The position numbers and the translations under genes were made by a program. Positions 34,000-43,226 of a stretch of DNA of 64,000 bases are shown here, one piece after another. Under the pieces are notes generated by a model that saw only the letters and a list, made by a program, of their open reading frames with translations, had not been told where the DNA came from and did no database searches. This stretch comes from JACRAV01 sp964571235 (GTDB taxonomy: Bacteria > Zixibacteria > MSB-5A5 > GN15 > FEB-12), in contig CAZNAI010000003.1 of assembly GCA_964571235.1 (NCBI GenBank), forward strand, positions 806,001 to 870,000, given 5' to 3'. Each line of letters begins with the position of its first letter. The stretch's first letter is position 1.

Positions 34000-35466
34000 A
34001 TGAGTAAAATACTCGACGACATTGCCCTGACGTTTGACGACGTCCTCCTGGTCCCGGCTCATTCTTCGGTCCTGCCCAAAGATGTCGATATCCGAACGAC
34101 CATCTCGGCAGGAATCAGTCTTAATATTCCGCTCATTTCGGCGGCGATGGACACGGTCACCGAAGGACGACTTGCGATTGCACTGGCGCGTCAGGGTGGA
34201 CTCGGCGTGGTTCACAAGAACATGACTCCCGAACAGCAGGCGAGTGAAGTCGACAAAGTAAAGCGCTCCGAATCAGGGATGATTGTCGATCCGATCACTT
34301 TGCCACCGACAAAAACAATCGGCGAAGCACGGGCGGTGATGCAACAGTTTTCGATTTCCGGGATCCCGATTACAGAAAACGGCAAGCTGGTCGGTATTTT
34401 GACCAACCGCGACCTGCGTTTTGAAAAAGACTTTACGGCCCTCATCGGCGCGGTGATGACCAAGAATAACCTGGTCACTGTCCCGCAGGGAACCGATCTA
34501 GACACCGCCAAAGAAATTCTGCACAAGAATCGGATCGAAAAATTATTGATCGTCGACGATCAGTATCGACTCAAGGGAATGATCACGGTCAAGGATATCA
34601 TGAAGAAGATCCAGTATCCGAATGCCTGCAAAGATGACCGTGGGCGACTTCGTGTGGCGGCGGCAGTCGGAGTCGGCGCTGATCTGGCTAAGCGATCAGA
34701 GCTCTTGGTCGCGGCCGGAGTCGATATGCTGGCGGTCGATTCCTCGCACGGACATTCCGAGGGAGTTCTCGGTGCGGTTCGACAGCTCAAGAAGATGTAC
34801 CCGAATGTTCCGGTGATGGCCGGCAATGTGGCCACTGCCGATGGCACCAAGGCGCTCATCGACGCCGGCGCCGACTGTGTGAAAGTTGGTATCGGGCCGG
34901 GTTCGATTTGCACCACACGCGTGGTAACCGGCGCGGGCATGCCGCAAGTGACCGCCATATTGAAAGCATGTGAAGCCGCCGCGAAATCCGGCACGCCGGT
35001 GATTGCCGACGGAGGCATTCGGTATTCTGGTGATATTGCCAAATCGCTCGCCTGCGGCGCTTCGGCGGTGATGCTCGGTTCGCTTTTTGCCGGAGTTGAA
35101 GAATCACCGGGCGAGACTATGCTGTTTGAAGGCCGGTCATTCAAAGTGTATCGCGGCATGGGTTCGGTGAGCGCAATGCGCTCAGGATCAGCCGACCGAT
35201 ATTTCCAGGACGCCACCGACGAAATGTCAAAATTTGTACCTGAGGGTGTCGAAGGACGAGTCCCGTATCGCGGACCGCTTTCAGAGATGGTTTTCCAATT
35301 GGTTGGCGGACTTCGCGCCGGAATGGGATTGTGTGGCGCGGCTAATCTGGCGCTTTTGCGCAAGGAAGCGCAGATGGTGCGGATCACCAGCGCCGGAGTG
35401 GTGGAATCGCATCCTCACTCGGTGCCGATAACGAAAGAGTCGCCTAACTATCGAAGGATGACCTGA
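34000..35466 (+). CDS. guaB: IMP dehydrogenase
   Basis: 488 residues, full length. It oxidises IMP to XMP in guanine nucleotide synthesis. Seen: ALTFDDVLLVPAHSSVLP start, ISAAMDTVTEGRLAIALARQGG, two CBS domains at ~95-205, VAAAVGVG, the catalytic loop GIGPGSICTTRVVTGAG, the phosphate-binding DGGIRYSGDIAK and flap PEGVEGRVPYRG. The start is 51 bases after the zinc-ribbon gene. Confidence 0.97.
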   Translation: MSKILDDIALTFDDVLLVPAHSSVLPKDVDIRTTISAGISLNIPLISAAMDTVTEGRLAIALARQGGLGVVHKNMTPEQQASEVDKVKRSESGMIVDPITLPPTKTIGEARAVMQQFSISGIPITENGKLVGILTNRDLRFEKDFTALIGAVMTKNNLVTVPQGTDLDTAKEILHKNRIEKLLIVDDQYRLKGMITVKDIMKKIQYPNACKDDRGRLRVAAAVGVGADLAKRSELLVAAGVDMLAVDSSHGHSEGVLGAVRQLKKMYPNVPVMAGNVATADGTKALIDAGADCVKVGIGPGSICTTRVVTGAGMPQVTAILKACEAAAKSGTPVIADGGIRYSGDIAKSLACGASAVMLGSLFAGVEESPGETMLFEGRSFKVYRGMGSVSAMRSGSADRYFQDATDEMSKFVPEGVEGRVPYRGPLSEMVFQLVGGLRAGMGLCGAANLALLRKEAQMVRITSAGVVESHPHSVPITKESPNYRRMT

Positions 35467-35536
35467 TCGGGCAATCGATCGACTCACCAAAAGAGAAGTT
35501 TGTTGTTATGTTGTGTTATATAAATCGAAAGCCACA

Positions 35537-35904
35537 GAAAGCAGGGAGAACAGTCGCGCAGTAAACCACAGTTTATTGTGAGGAAAGTCCGAGCTCCAAA
35601 GAATCAGGACGCCCGGTAACACCGGGGCGGAGTGATCCGACGGAAAGTGCCACAGAAAAGAAGACCGCCTCGCGCAAGCGGGGTAAGGGTGAAAACGTGG
35701 TGTAAGAGACCACGGCTCCGCCTGGAGACAAGCGGCGCTGGTAAACCCCGTCCGGAGCAAGGCCAAATAAGGGAAGAGGAGTTGATTCGCTCCGTCTGAT
35801 TCCCGGGTAGGCCGCATGAGCGCACGGGCAACCGTTCGCCAAGATAAATGACTGTTGCTTCCGTTTTGCGGGAGTCACAGAACTCGGCTTATATCCCTGC
35901 TTTC
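35537..35904 (+). ncRNA. rnpB: RNase P RNA (bacterial class A)
   Basis: The five conserved regions are present in order: GAGGAAAGTCCGAGCTCC (35579-35596), GGTAAGGGTGAAAACGTGGT with TAAGAGACCAC, GAGCAAGGCCAAATAAG, and AGATAAATGA with ACAGAACTCGGCTTAT near the 3' end. P1 pairs GAAAGCAGGGA (35537-35547) with TCCCTGCTTTC (35894-35904). The catalytic RNA matures tRNA 5' ends. The exact ends are estimated from P1. Confidence 0.95.
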
Positions 35905-35936
35905 CGCAGCTTTCCAGCAATGGAGGGTATGCGATT

Positions 35937-37688
35937 ATGATTTGGGCGCACAAAACGTCCACTCCCCGCTGGGTGGTGGCGCCTGAGCCCGAGGCCGATC
36001 TGGTCAGTCGTTTGACGACTGAATCAAGTCTGCCCGCCAATGTCGTCAAGATTCTGGTCAACCGTCATCTTGATTCCGCCGAGCTGATCGACAAATTCAT
36101 CAACCCGCAGATGACCGATCTAAAAGACCCGTTCACCATGACGGGCATGAAGAACGGGATCGACCGGGTGGTCAAGGCGCTGTATGAGAATGAGAAGATC
36201 ATGATCTACGGCGACTACGATGTCGACGGTATCACCGCCACCGCGCTTTTGTACATGGTCCTAAATAAGCTCGGCGCTCAGGTTGACTTTTATCTGCCGA
36301 ATCGATTGGTCGAAGGGTACGGTCTGTCGACCGAGGGAATCGACGAAGCCAAGTCGCGCGGCGTGTCGCTGATAGTGACAGTTGACACCGGCATTACCGC
36401 GGTGACCGAAGTCGAATATGCCCGGTCGCAAGGGATCGAAGTGGTTGTCACCGATCACCACGAGCCGGCCAATGCAATTCCGAACGCCCATTCGATCATC
36501 AACCCGAAACAGCCGGGGTGTGATTACGGTGGCGAATTATCCGGTGTGGGAGTGGCGTACAAGTTTGCCCAAGCCCTCTATCGAGTACTCAATCAGGATG
36601 ATCGCGAACTGCACGAGCATCTTGATCTGGTCGCGCTGGGGACATCGGCAGATATCGTGCCGCTCGTCGGCGAGAACAGAATATTGACCAAGTTTGGTAT
36701 TCGGCAGATAGGCCGGACCACCAAGCCGGGGCTTAAATCACTGCAGTTCGTGTCCGGGCTGATGGGGAAAGAAATCGGCACAGGACAAGTTGTCTTCATT
36801 CTGGCGCCGCGCATCAACGCGCTCGGAAGATTAGGCGATGCCCGCCAGGCGATCCGCCTTTTGTCCACCCGCGATGAGAAACTGGCCGCACAGATTGCGC
36901 GAAAGCTCGACGAAGAAAACCGCCGCCGAAAACAAATCGACGAACAGACGCTTGAAGAAGCACTCGCGCAAATGCGCGAGGTGGTCGATTTGGCAAACGA
37001 TCATGCGATTGTTCTGTCCGCCGAGGGATGGCACCAGGGTGTGATCGGAATTGTCGCCTCGCGTTTGGTCGAGCGGTTCCATCTGCCGACCGTGATGATC
37101 GCGATCACCGACGGCGAGGGAAAAGGATCGGCTCGCTCGATTCCGGGATTCCACCTGTGCGAAGCGTTGAAAGACTGCGAAGATTTGCTCATCCGCTACG
37201 GCGGCCACAAGTATGCGGCCGGACTTTCGATCACGCCGGACAATATTCCTGAGTTCCGCCGTCGGTTTATTGATGTTTCTCAAAAGTACTTGTCATCAGA
37301 TGACATCGTGCCAAAGCTGTTTATCGATTTGCAGATCGAACTGTCGGAAATTGACGACAATTTCATGCAGGCGATTGAGGCGTTCTCGCCCTTTGGTCCG
37401 CAGAACATGCGGCCGATTTTCTTGACCCGCAACTGCGAGGTGCTGGGTCAGCCGTACACGGTTGGGAACAACCACTTGAAGATGAAGATCCGTAAGGGAA
37501 ATTCGGTCTTCGATGTGATTGGTTTCGGCTTTGGCGACTACGCCCGCCAGATCGCCGATCGTGGATCGCTTGTTGATCTGGTGTACGCGGTTGAATACAA
37601 CACGTACAACGGCGTCACCCAGCCGCAGATTCGTCTTCGCGATATTAAGTTGACTGTCGGCGACGGCACCCCGAGTGTGCGTGCATGA
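35937..37688 (+). CDS. recJ: Single-stranded-DNA-specific exonuclease RecJ
   Basis: 583 residues. A DHH-family 5'-3' ssDNA exonuclease for repair and recombination. Metal motifs: YGDYDVDGITATALLY, VTVDTG, VTDHHEP, and LVALGTSADIVPL; the DHHA1 part has SAEGWHQGVIGIVASRL and RYGGHKYAAGLS. The C-terminal OB-like domain ends IRLRDIKLTV. It overlaps meaB by ATGA. Confidence 0.95.
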   Translation: MIWAHKTSTPRWVVAPEPEADLVSRLTTESSLPANVVKILVNRHLDSAELIDKFINPQMTDLKDPFTMTGMKNGIDRVVKALYENEKIMIYGDYDVDGITATALLYMVLNKLGAQVDFYLPNRLVEGYGLSTEGIDEAKSRGVSLIVTVDTGITAVTEVEYARSQGIEVVVTDHHEPANAIPNAHSIINPKQPGCDYGGELSGVGVAYKFAQALYRVLNQDDRELHEHLDLVALGTSADIVPLVGENRILTKFGIRQIGRTTKPGLKSLQFVSGLMGKEIGTGQVVFILAPRINALGRLGDARQAIRLLSTRDEKLAAQIARKLDEENRRRKQIDEQTLEEALAQMREVVDLANDHAIVLSAEGWHQGVIGIVASRLVERFHLPTVMIAITDGEGKGSARSIPGFHLCEALKDCEDLLIRYGGHKYAAGLSITPDNIPEFRRRFIDVSQKYLSSDDIVPKLFIDLQIELSEIDDNFMQAIEAFSPFGPQNMRPIFLTRNCEVLGQPYTVGNNHLKMKIRKGNSVFDVIGFGFGDYARQIADRGSLVDLVYAVEYNTYNGVTQPQIRLRDIKLTVGDGTPSVRA

Positions 37689-38626
37689 ACCCGCTCGACG
37701 GATTTGCGCAGGGAGATATCCGTTCGCTCTCGCGTCTGGTGTCGCTCGTTGAGAATCGCGGCGAGGGATACAAAGAAATTCTCGGCCGGCTTTATCCTAA
37801 GTGCGGCAAAAGTGTGCGGATTGGTATCACCGGTCCACCTGGTTCGGGAAAATCGACACTGGTCAACGGCCTGGCGCATCTATTCTTGAAAAGTGGTAAG
37901 CGTGTCGGGATATTGGCGGTCGATCCGTCGTCGCCGTTTACCGGCGGCGCTCTTCTGGGCGACCGGGTTCGCATGAACGAATTCCCCACAGATGGCCGCA
38001 TCTATTTCCGCTCTATGGCCACCCGCGGCGCGACCGGCGGGCTTTCTGCCGCCTCCGATGATGTCGCGATTGTATACGACGCTTTCGGATTCGATATCAC
38101 GATCATGGAAACGGTCGGTGTAGGGCAGGTTGAGTTGGATGTCATCGATGCCTGCGATACGGTCGTCGTCGTTATTGTGCCGGAGTCGGGGGACTCGGTG
38201 CAGACAATGAAAGCTGGACTGATGGAAATTGCAGACGTTTTTTGTGTCAACAAATCCGACCGCCCCGGATCGGAGCGGATTGCCGCGGAGCTTTCGCAGA
38301 CACTCGGCATGCGGAAAAAAATCGAAGGTGGCTGGCCGGTGCCGGTGGTACCGACGGAGGCGACTGCGCGCAAGAATCTCGATCTATTGTTTCAGCGAAT
38401 CGCCGAACATCTGGAGTTTATCAATTCAAGCGGCCAGTTTGCAAATCATCGCCGCCAGCAACTGCGGAAAAAACTACACCATCATTTGCAAAGCCGCTTT
38501 GAGCTGGAATTCTCGCAATCCTTGGGCTCAGAGAGCGAGTTTGACCGGATTATCGATGACATCATCGCCGGCAAGACCGATCCGTACAAATCCGGGGACG
38601 AATTGTACGCGCGATTCTCAAGGTAG
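37685..38626 (+). CDS. meaB: MeaB/ArgK GTPase (mutase chaperone)
   Basis: 313 residues, G3E-type P-loop GTPase that protects and reactivates B12-dependent acyl-CoA mutases. The Walker A loop is GPPGSGKSTL; then DPSSPFTGGALLGDRVRM, a METVGVGQVELDV switch and NKSD specificity motif. It overlaps recJ and is 4.6 kb upstream of the first mutase gene, whose complex it would serve. Confidence 0.93.
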   Translation: MNPLDGFAQGDIRSLSRLVSLVENRGEGYKEILGRLYPKCGKSVRIGITGPPGSGKSTLVNGLAHLFLKSGKRVGILAVDPSSPFTGGALLGDRVRMNEFPTDGRIYFRSMATRGATGGLSAASDDVAIVYDAFGFDITIMETVGVGQVELDVIDACDTVVVVIVPESGDSVQTMKAGLMEIADVFCVNKSDRPGSERIAAELSQTLGMRKKIEGGWPVPVVPTEATARKNLDLLFQRIAEHLEFINSSGQFANHRRQQLRKKLHHHLQSRFELEFSQSLGSESEFDRIIDDIIAGKTDPYKSGDELYARFSR

Positions 38627-38652
38627 CCGGCTCACCCGCTGGAATCATTCTC

Positions 38653-39156
38653 TCACAAACAAGCCTCGGTCGGGCCGAGGCTGATAAACATATGGTCAAT
38701 CAGACGAGTCAGATCGGAGATATCGACAATGTTGTCCGGCGAGGCGTCAGTATTCCCCTGTGCAAGGCAACACAACGGAGTAAGACTGATAAACATGTAA
38801 TCAATCAGTCTGGTCAGGTCGCTGATATCGACGATGCCGTCACCGCTACAATCCGTGTCGCCTGTCTGCCCGATACAACACCCGGCGCCGTATGATGCCT
38901 GCCAGAATCCGTGATTAACCTTGTAGCTTGTTGAAGTCCCCGGCCCAATCGCTGTCTGGCAAAGGGTGCCGAATACAACGAAATTTGTCGAAGTCCCTCG
39001 CTGGCCGCCGCCACTGACTACCTGCCACTTGATTTGCTCGCCCGAAGCGGCACCGCGGAGAGGCTCGTCGGAAGATCGCTCCTTTGCGACCACCATGGTG
39101 ACCAGCCAGCTCAAACCAAGGCACGACAACAGCAATTTCTTTAGAATACTCTTCAT
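38653..39156 (-). CDS. Small secreted dockerin-like protein
   Basis: 167 residues. A signal peptide (LLLSCLGLSWLVTMVVA) precedes a ~60-residue segment (IKWQVVSGGGQRGTS...YKVNHGFWQASYG), then the Cys-Cys, GDTDCSGDG and two DISDLTRLIDYMFIS-type dockerin-like repeats. This is the shortest of the three proteins here that carry the module. The HGFWQ segment is common before this module in related bacteria. Function unknown. Confidence 0.8.
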   Translation of the reverse strand: MKSILKKLLLSCLGLSWLVTMVVAKERSSDEPLRGAASGEQIKWQVVSGGGQRGTSTNFVVFGTLCQTAIGPGTSTSYKVNHGFWQASYGAGCCIGQTGDTDCSGDGIVDISDLTRLIDYMFISLTPLCCLAQGNTDASPDNIVDISDLTRLIDHMFISLGPTEACL

Positions 39157-39225
39157 ACTCGCCTCTGGAAGTTACTTCCTTATTTTTTGGAGAGAGCGCT
39201 CCAATACTAAGTACTAGTCGGTGTT

Positions 39226-41169
39226 CTAATTCTTCTTATGAACACTTGGTGAAGTCAAATCACCTTCTGTCGCCTTCTGTCTTTCTAACTGCAGTTTTTC
39301 CGACTCTGGGTGAAAACCTACACCCATCGTGCGGTCACGGCCGAATAGTTCAGGATGAGCAAACTTGCCTTTTTCGTGGTCGTTCTTCTCGACTTCGACC
39401 TGAATTCGATTCGCTTCAGCATAAGCATCCTTGCGGATGCCCGTCACCTGCCAGGAAACTTCGACGCCCGGCTTATCAGTGCGGATCGAGAACTGATTGT
39501 CGCTCACCTTTGATGAAACGATCGCCTGCGCAAATTGACCGATGACAGTCAACTGGTAGCGGAAGTCTTTGTTGAGGGCCGAAAAATAGTCCGGAAGCGC
39601 AACCGTAGCATTTCCTGAGCCGTCGGTCACCACGTTACCGTTGTATATGTTCATCATATCCGGCGATTCGACAAAAGAGTGTTGAAGGTACTTGTTTTCG
39701 GGGTCTAGGGGGTGGTCGATTCGGAATGAGCCGGCAGTTTTGGAGAGCGTGCCATTAATGTGTACGTTGGCGTCGAAATAACCTGCCCAATTGGTTGTGC
39801 CGCCATACGCTTCTCCGTATACGCCGTAGTTTGTCCCATTGCCGGTCGCATAAGCGTTCACACCGAAAGACGAATTTCCCGACGTGTGGGCTCCCCACGC
39901 GTTCAGGCCATAACAGTTGCCGACCGGATTTCCAGAACCATATGCGGCAACACCAATCTTGTGAGCGTCGAAATAGCCGCCATATGCCTCGCCAGGCCCC
40001 GGCCCCGGTGCATATCCATAGACGGCAAATCTATTTACATTTGTATTGGCCCAAAATGTACTACCGTACACTCCATACAACTTTCCTGATCCGCCTCCAA
40101 AAACTGAACCGAAAACGCCATACTTGTCGCCATCGTCTCCGATTGCAGAGCCGTACACGCCGTACTTGGAGCCTGTTCCATTTCCCAAAGCCTGAGCGTT
40201 TACGCCGATGTATCCACCGGTGCCATTTTGGTTGACTGTGCCCACAACGCCTGTGTACCCACCTTCAAAGTATCCGCCAAATCCATATCCATCGGCGGGC
40301 GTCGACTTGCCGCTCACTGCCGTGGCATAGTAGTTACCGATACCAGTGTATTCGGCCCGTAAGACTTCGGTAGAACCGGATAGTGCTGATGCCGTAAAAA
40401 GCCCCGCGGCCGTGTCGGAAGTCACTACTTCCAATCTGGCGCGCGGAGTACCGGTACCAAGCCCCATACTATTGTTAGACGAGAGAATCAAGCCGGGAAA
40501 GTCGTTTCCCTGTTTGTGGAAATACATGTCACCTGGCAAAACGCCTCCAAACCAAGCGCCCGATGAACCAGTGACTCCTACCTCCCATGTTGACGCCGAG
40601 CTGGTGTTGGCGAACTCGGACACGGTTGCAACTGGATGGGACCCTTCGACTCGAAAAGGAAATAATCCACCCGCTTTGTCAACCAAGTGGAGCGGGTGAC
40701 TCGGCGTGTTGGTCCCGATGCCGACATAATCGAGATCCGAATTCAATCGGACGACACTTCCGTCGTCTGTCCAGCCGTTATTACTTGATAGAGCAAACGG
40801 CACCGATGTCAATCTGGTACGGGGGAGGATCTCCGGATCGGCGCCGACTTTGATCCCGAGGTATCGTGTTGAATCGGCAAACATCCCGTCGGTGAACGGA
40901 ATTGTCGATCCGAGTATGGCCGAAAAAATGCCCCCTACGGTGGTTACTGCCTGCGTCTCGGTCCACAGTGCCGATCCGCCCGATGGTACGGAAAAGATTG
41001 AAAAAGTGACGGCATAGGTGTTGTCTACAACCGGTGTGCCACCGGGTGTCGTAAGCCGCCCCTGATAATTAAGCAGATTCGGTGCGGCGGCAAAAGTACT
41101 AGAGGCAAGTATCAGACTTGTTGCCGCCAGTGTCCGTCGGAATATCACAAGATTTAGTCGAAGGTTCAC
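39226..41169 (-). CDS. Surface protein with APNLLNYQGRL head and fibre-like repeats (paralog 1)
   Basis: 647 residues. A signal peptide ends at FAAAPN; the next ~130 residues (LLNYQGRLTTPGGTPVVDNTY ... LGIKVGADPEILPRTRLTSVPFAL) are a conserved beta-rich head. The middle (~290-470) is tandem YGVYGSA / GYFDA-type glycine-tyrosine repeats like phage tail-fibre shafts. The C-terminal ~150 residues (FRIDHPLDPENKYLQHSF, VSWQVTGIRKDAYA) form a conserved domain shared with the 41221 gene. Probably a trimeric-fibre-like surface protein; inferred. Confidence 0.75.
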   Translation of the reverse strand: MNLRLNLVIFRRTLAATSLILASSTFAAAPNLLNYQGRLTTPGGTPVVDNTYAVTFSIFSVPSGGSALWTETQAVTTVGGIFSAILGSTIPFTDGMFADSTRYLGIKVGADPEILPRTRLTSVPFALSSNNGWTDDGSVVRLNSDLDYVGIGTNTPSHPLHLVDKAGGLFPFRVEGSHPVATVSEFANTSSASTWEVGVTGSSGAWFGGVLPGDMYFHKQGNDFPGLILSSNNSMGLGTGTPRARLEVVTSDTAAGLFTASALSGSTEVLRAEYTGIGNYYATAVSGKSTPADGYGFGGYFEGGYTGVVGTVNQNGTGGYIGVNAQALGNGTGSKYGVYGSAIGDDGDKYGVFGSVFGGGSGKLYGVYGSTFWANTNVNRFAVYGYAPGPGPGEAYGGYFDAHKIGVAAYGSGNPVGNCYGLNAWGAHTSGNSSFGVNAYATGNGTNYGVYGEAYGGTTNWAGYFDANVHINGTLSKTAGSFRIDHPLDPENKYLQHSFVESPDMMNIYNGNVVTDGSGNATVALPDYFSALNKDFRYQLTVIGQFAQAIVSSKVSDNQFSIRTDKPGVEVSWQVTGIRKDAYAEANRIQVEVEKNDHEKGKFAHPELFGRDRTMGVGFHPESEKLQLERQKATEGDLTSPSVHKKN

Positions 41170-41220
41170 TTTTTCACTCCTGATCGCTAACGGTCATTAC
41201 TTCTGGGAATCGATATTTAT

Positions 41221-42936
41221 CTACCTATCGGCTTCGCCGGAATCGTCGCGGGGTGCGGCAAAGCCAATCGCTGATTCTCTGGACCCGCCGCGCAATTCCG
41301 GATGCAAAAATCTTCCTTTTTCACCAGGCCGCTTTTCGATTTCCACTTGAAGGCGATTGGCATTGGCGTAAACATCTTTACGGACACCTGTGACCATCCA
41401 GCTCACTTTCAATCCGCTCTTTCCGCCGGCGATAGTAAACTTGTTGGCCACAATTTCCTGTTCGATATACACCGGCGCATATCCGCCGATGCAGGTCAAC
41501 TGGTACCGAAAGTCCTTATTGAGGGCGTCAAACCACGCCGGGAGACTTACTTCGGCTCGGCCGCCGGCAGAAAGCACGACAACGCCGTCGTAGATATTTT
41601 TCATATCCGGTGATTCGACAAACGAATGTTGCAGATATTTGTTCGCCGGATCGAGCGGATGATCGATTCGAAATGCGCCGGAGGACTTGAACAGGTTGCC
41701 CTGAATATTTACATCGCCAAAAAATTGTCCGGCCTTGTTATTACTGCCGCCCGAAGCGCTACCGTATATCGCGATATTGATTCCTGTTCCGTAGGCGTCT
41801 CCGCGCACACCGATCGAAGAACCTGGTGTGGACGACTGGCCCCACACTGCCCAGTTGTTACCGGCGCCGGATGTAATCGTGCTACGCACGCCGTAGGCAT
41901 CGGCCCCGTTGGCGTGACTGGCGGAGGCGTCGACACCGATGGCACTGGCTGTACCGGTGGTACGCAAACCATGAGCGCGAACACCGGTGGCGCCGTCGAA
42001 ATTGCCGCCGGTTCCGTAGTCACCGGCGGTCCCGTATATCCCCGTAGAGTAGTTTTCGTTGTTGAAGGTATTGGGGCCGGCGATACCGGTCACCGCGGTG
42101 AGTGCGCCAGCCGACGCATTGGAAACTTCCGCGCGAATGGCGCTGGCGTTATACGATGAGTCCCGGACGTACAGAGTGGATTGATTCCCGGGCGGTGCGT
42201 CGAATGCCCCCATGACGTTCTTGCCTTGCGGCTTCATGATGAGATTGGGTCTCGGAGTGCCCTGAAGATAGAAGTACATTGAACCTTGAGGGACAAGCCC
42301 AAACGCTTTGGAGGAACCGGAGACGGCTGATTCCCAAGTCGCGTTGACACTCGTGTTGGCGAGCATTGAGGCTGTCGCGAGTGTACTTCCTGATTCGAAT
42401 CTACTCACAAAGATCCCGCTATTCGATTCGACTACATGAAGTGGGACAGTGGGTGAGGTTGTACCGATACCGACGAGATCAGTGTTGGTCGTTGTGTGGA
42501 CAGCAGTGCCATCGTCCTGCCATCCGTTTGATCCGCCCGACCCACCGCCAGCGGTCGCGAGTGCGTACGCGACCGCGGCAATTCTCGTTCGCGGCTGGAT
42601 TTCCGGATCAGGGTCGACACGTACCCCCAGATACCTGACTGAGTCTGCAAACAGTGAGGGGGTGATCGGAGCGGTTGAGCCAAGGAGCACGGCGAACAAT
42701 CCACCGGCAACATCCACCATCTGTATTTCGCTCCAGAGGGCCGTGCCGCCCGTGTCGGTTGAGTAGATGCTGAACTCTACCCGGTACTGGCCGTCGGCAA
42801 CAGGACTCCCGATGTTGTTGGTCAGTCTTCCCTGATAGTTGAGCAGGTTGGGTGCGGCGGCCGATAGGAATTGCGCCGGCAACGTTATCGCCAGAGCACC
42901 GGCTACCAAAAGGCATCGCGCCATACGATTACACAT
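41221..42936 (-). CDS. Surface protein with APNLLNYQGRL head and fibre-like repeats (paralog 2)
   Basis: 571 residues, with the same head (APNLLNYQGRLTNNIGSPV), a shaft of shorter Ala/Gly repeats and the same C-terminal domain (FRIDHPLDPANKYLQHSF, VSWMVTGVRKDVYANANRLQ). Relative to paralog 1 the shaft is shorter and different while head and tail are kept. The two genes are 51 bases apart on the same strand, pointing to tandem duplication with shaft divergence. Confidence 0.75.
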   Translation of the reverse strand: MCNRMARCLLVAGALAITLPAQFLSAAAPNLLNYQGRLTNNIGSPVADGQYRVEFSIYSTDTGGTALWSEIQMVDVAGGLFAVLLGSTAPITPSLFADSVRYLGVRVDPDPEIQPRTRIAAVAYALATAGGGSGGSNGWQDDGTAVHTTTNTDLVGIGTTSPTVPLHVVESNSGIFVSRFESGSTLATASMLANTSVNATWESAVSGSSKAFGLVPQGSMYFYLQGTPRPNLIMKPQGKNVMGAFDAPPGNQSTLYVRDSSYNASAIRAEVSNASAGALTAVTGIAGPNTFNNENYSTGIYGTAGDYGTGGNFDGATGVRAHGLRTTGTASAIGVDASASHANGADAYGVRSTITSGAGNNWAVWGQSSTPGSSIGVRGDAYGTGINIAIYGSASGGSNNKAGQFFGDVNIQGNLFKSSGAFRIDHPLDPANKYLQHSFVESPDMKNIYDGVVVLSAGGRAEVSLPAWFDALNKDFRYQLTCIGGYAPVYIEQEIVANKFTIAGGKSGLKVSWMVTGVRKDVYANANRLQVEIEKRPGEKGRFLHPELRGGSRESAIGFAAPRDDSGEADR

Positions 42937-43111
42937 ATCTCCTCCGTCGAGACATTTGTCCGTCAGTACGTTTGGATATATGAAAAACAGTCGAATTCAC
43001 ATCGGAACCGGAGCCAAAACAAATATATGTAATAATCGCCAATTTAGGGCAATTTAATCTTCCATTGTAGTGAGCTAAGCTAAGCGGCTCTTATAAGCCT
43101 GCGGATGCCTA

Positions 43112-43139
43112 TTGATGAATTTAATCCATGTTGTATACT
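43112..43139 (+). promoter_or_regulatory. Promoter candidate of the mutase cluster
   Basis: TTGATG (43112-43117), 16-base spacer and TATACT (43134-43139), ~88 bases before the first mutase ATG. The leader has a GC-rich inverted repeat (CCGGC ... GCCGG) but no B12-box of a cobalamin riboswitch. Confidence 0.45.
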
Positions 43140-43226
43140 ATAAGATTAAGGGTCGCGGAAACCGGCTTGCGCCCCCGCGCCGGAGTTGGTATAGTTAAGT
43201 TTCGCAAAGAGTTGGAGAGATTGCCG

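Noticed and set aside
34560..35387. 275-codon minus-strand frame opposite guaB
   Set aside because: Ser/Pro/Ala-rich antisense frame with no recognisable domain.
35506..36061. Minus-strand frames across the RNase P RNA
   Set aside because: The region is a structured RNA with all conserved elements; the frames have no support.
38660..38685. Hairpin AGCCTCGG / CCGAGGCT as terminator
   Set aside because: It lies in the last codons of the minus-strand gene and lacks a proper T-tract on either strand.
42937..43226. Cobalamin riboswitch before the B12-dependent mutase
   Set aside because: The leader has a GC-rich inverted repeat but no GCCACTG-type B12 box.
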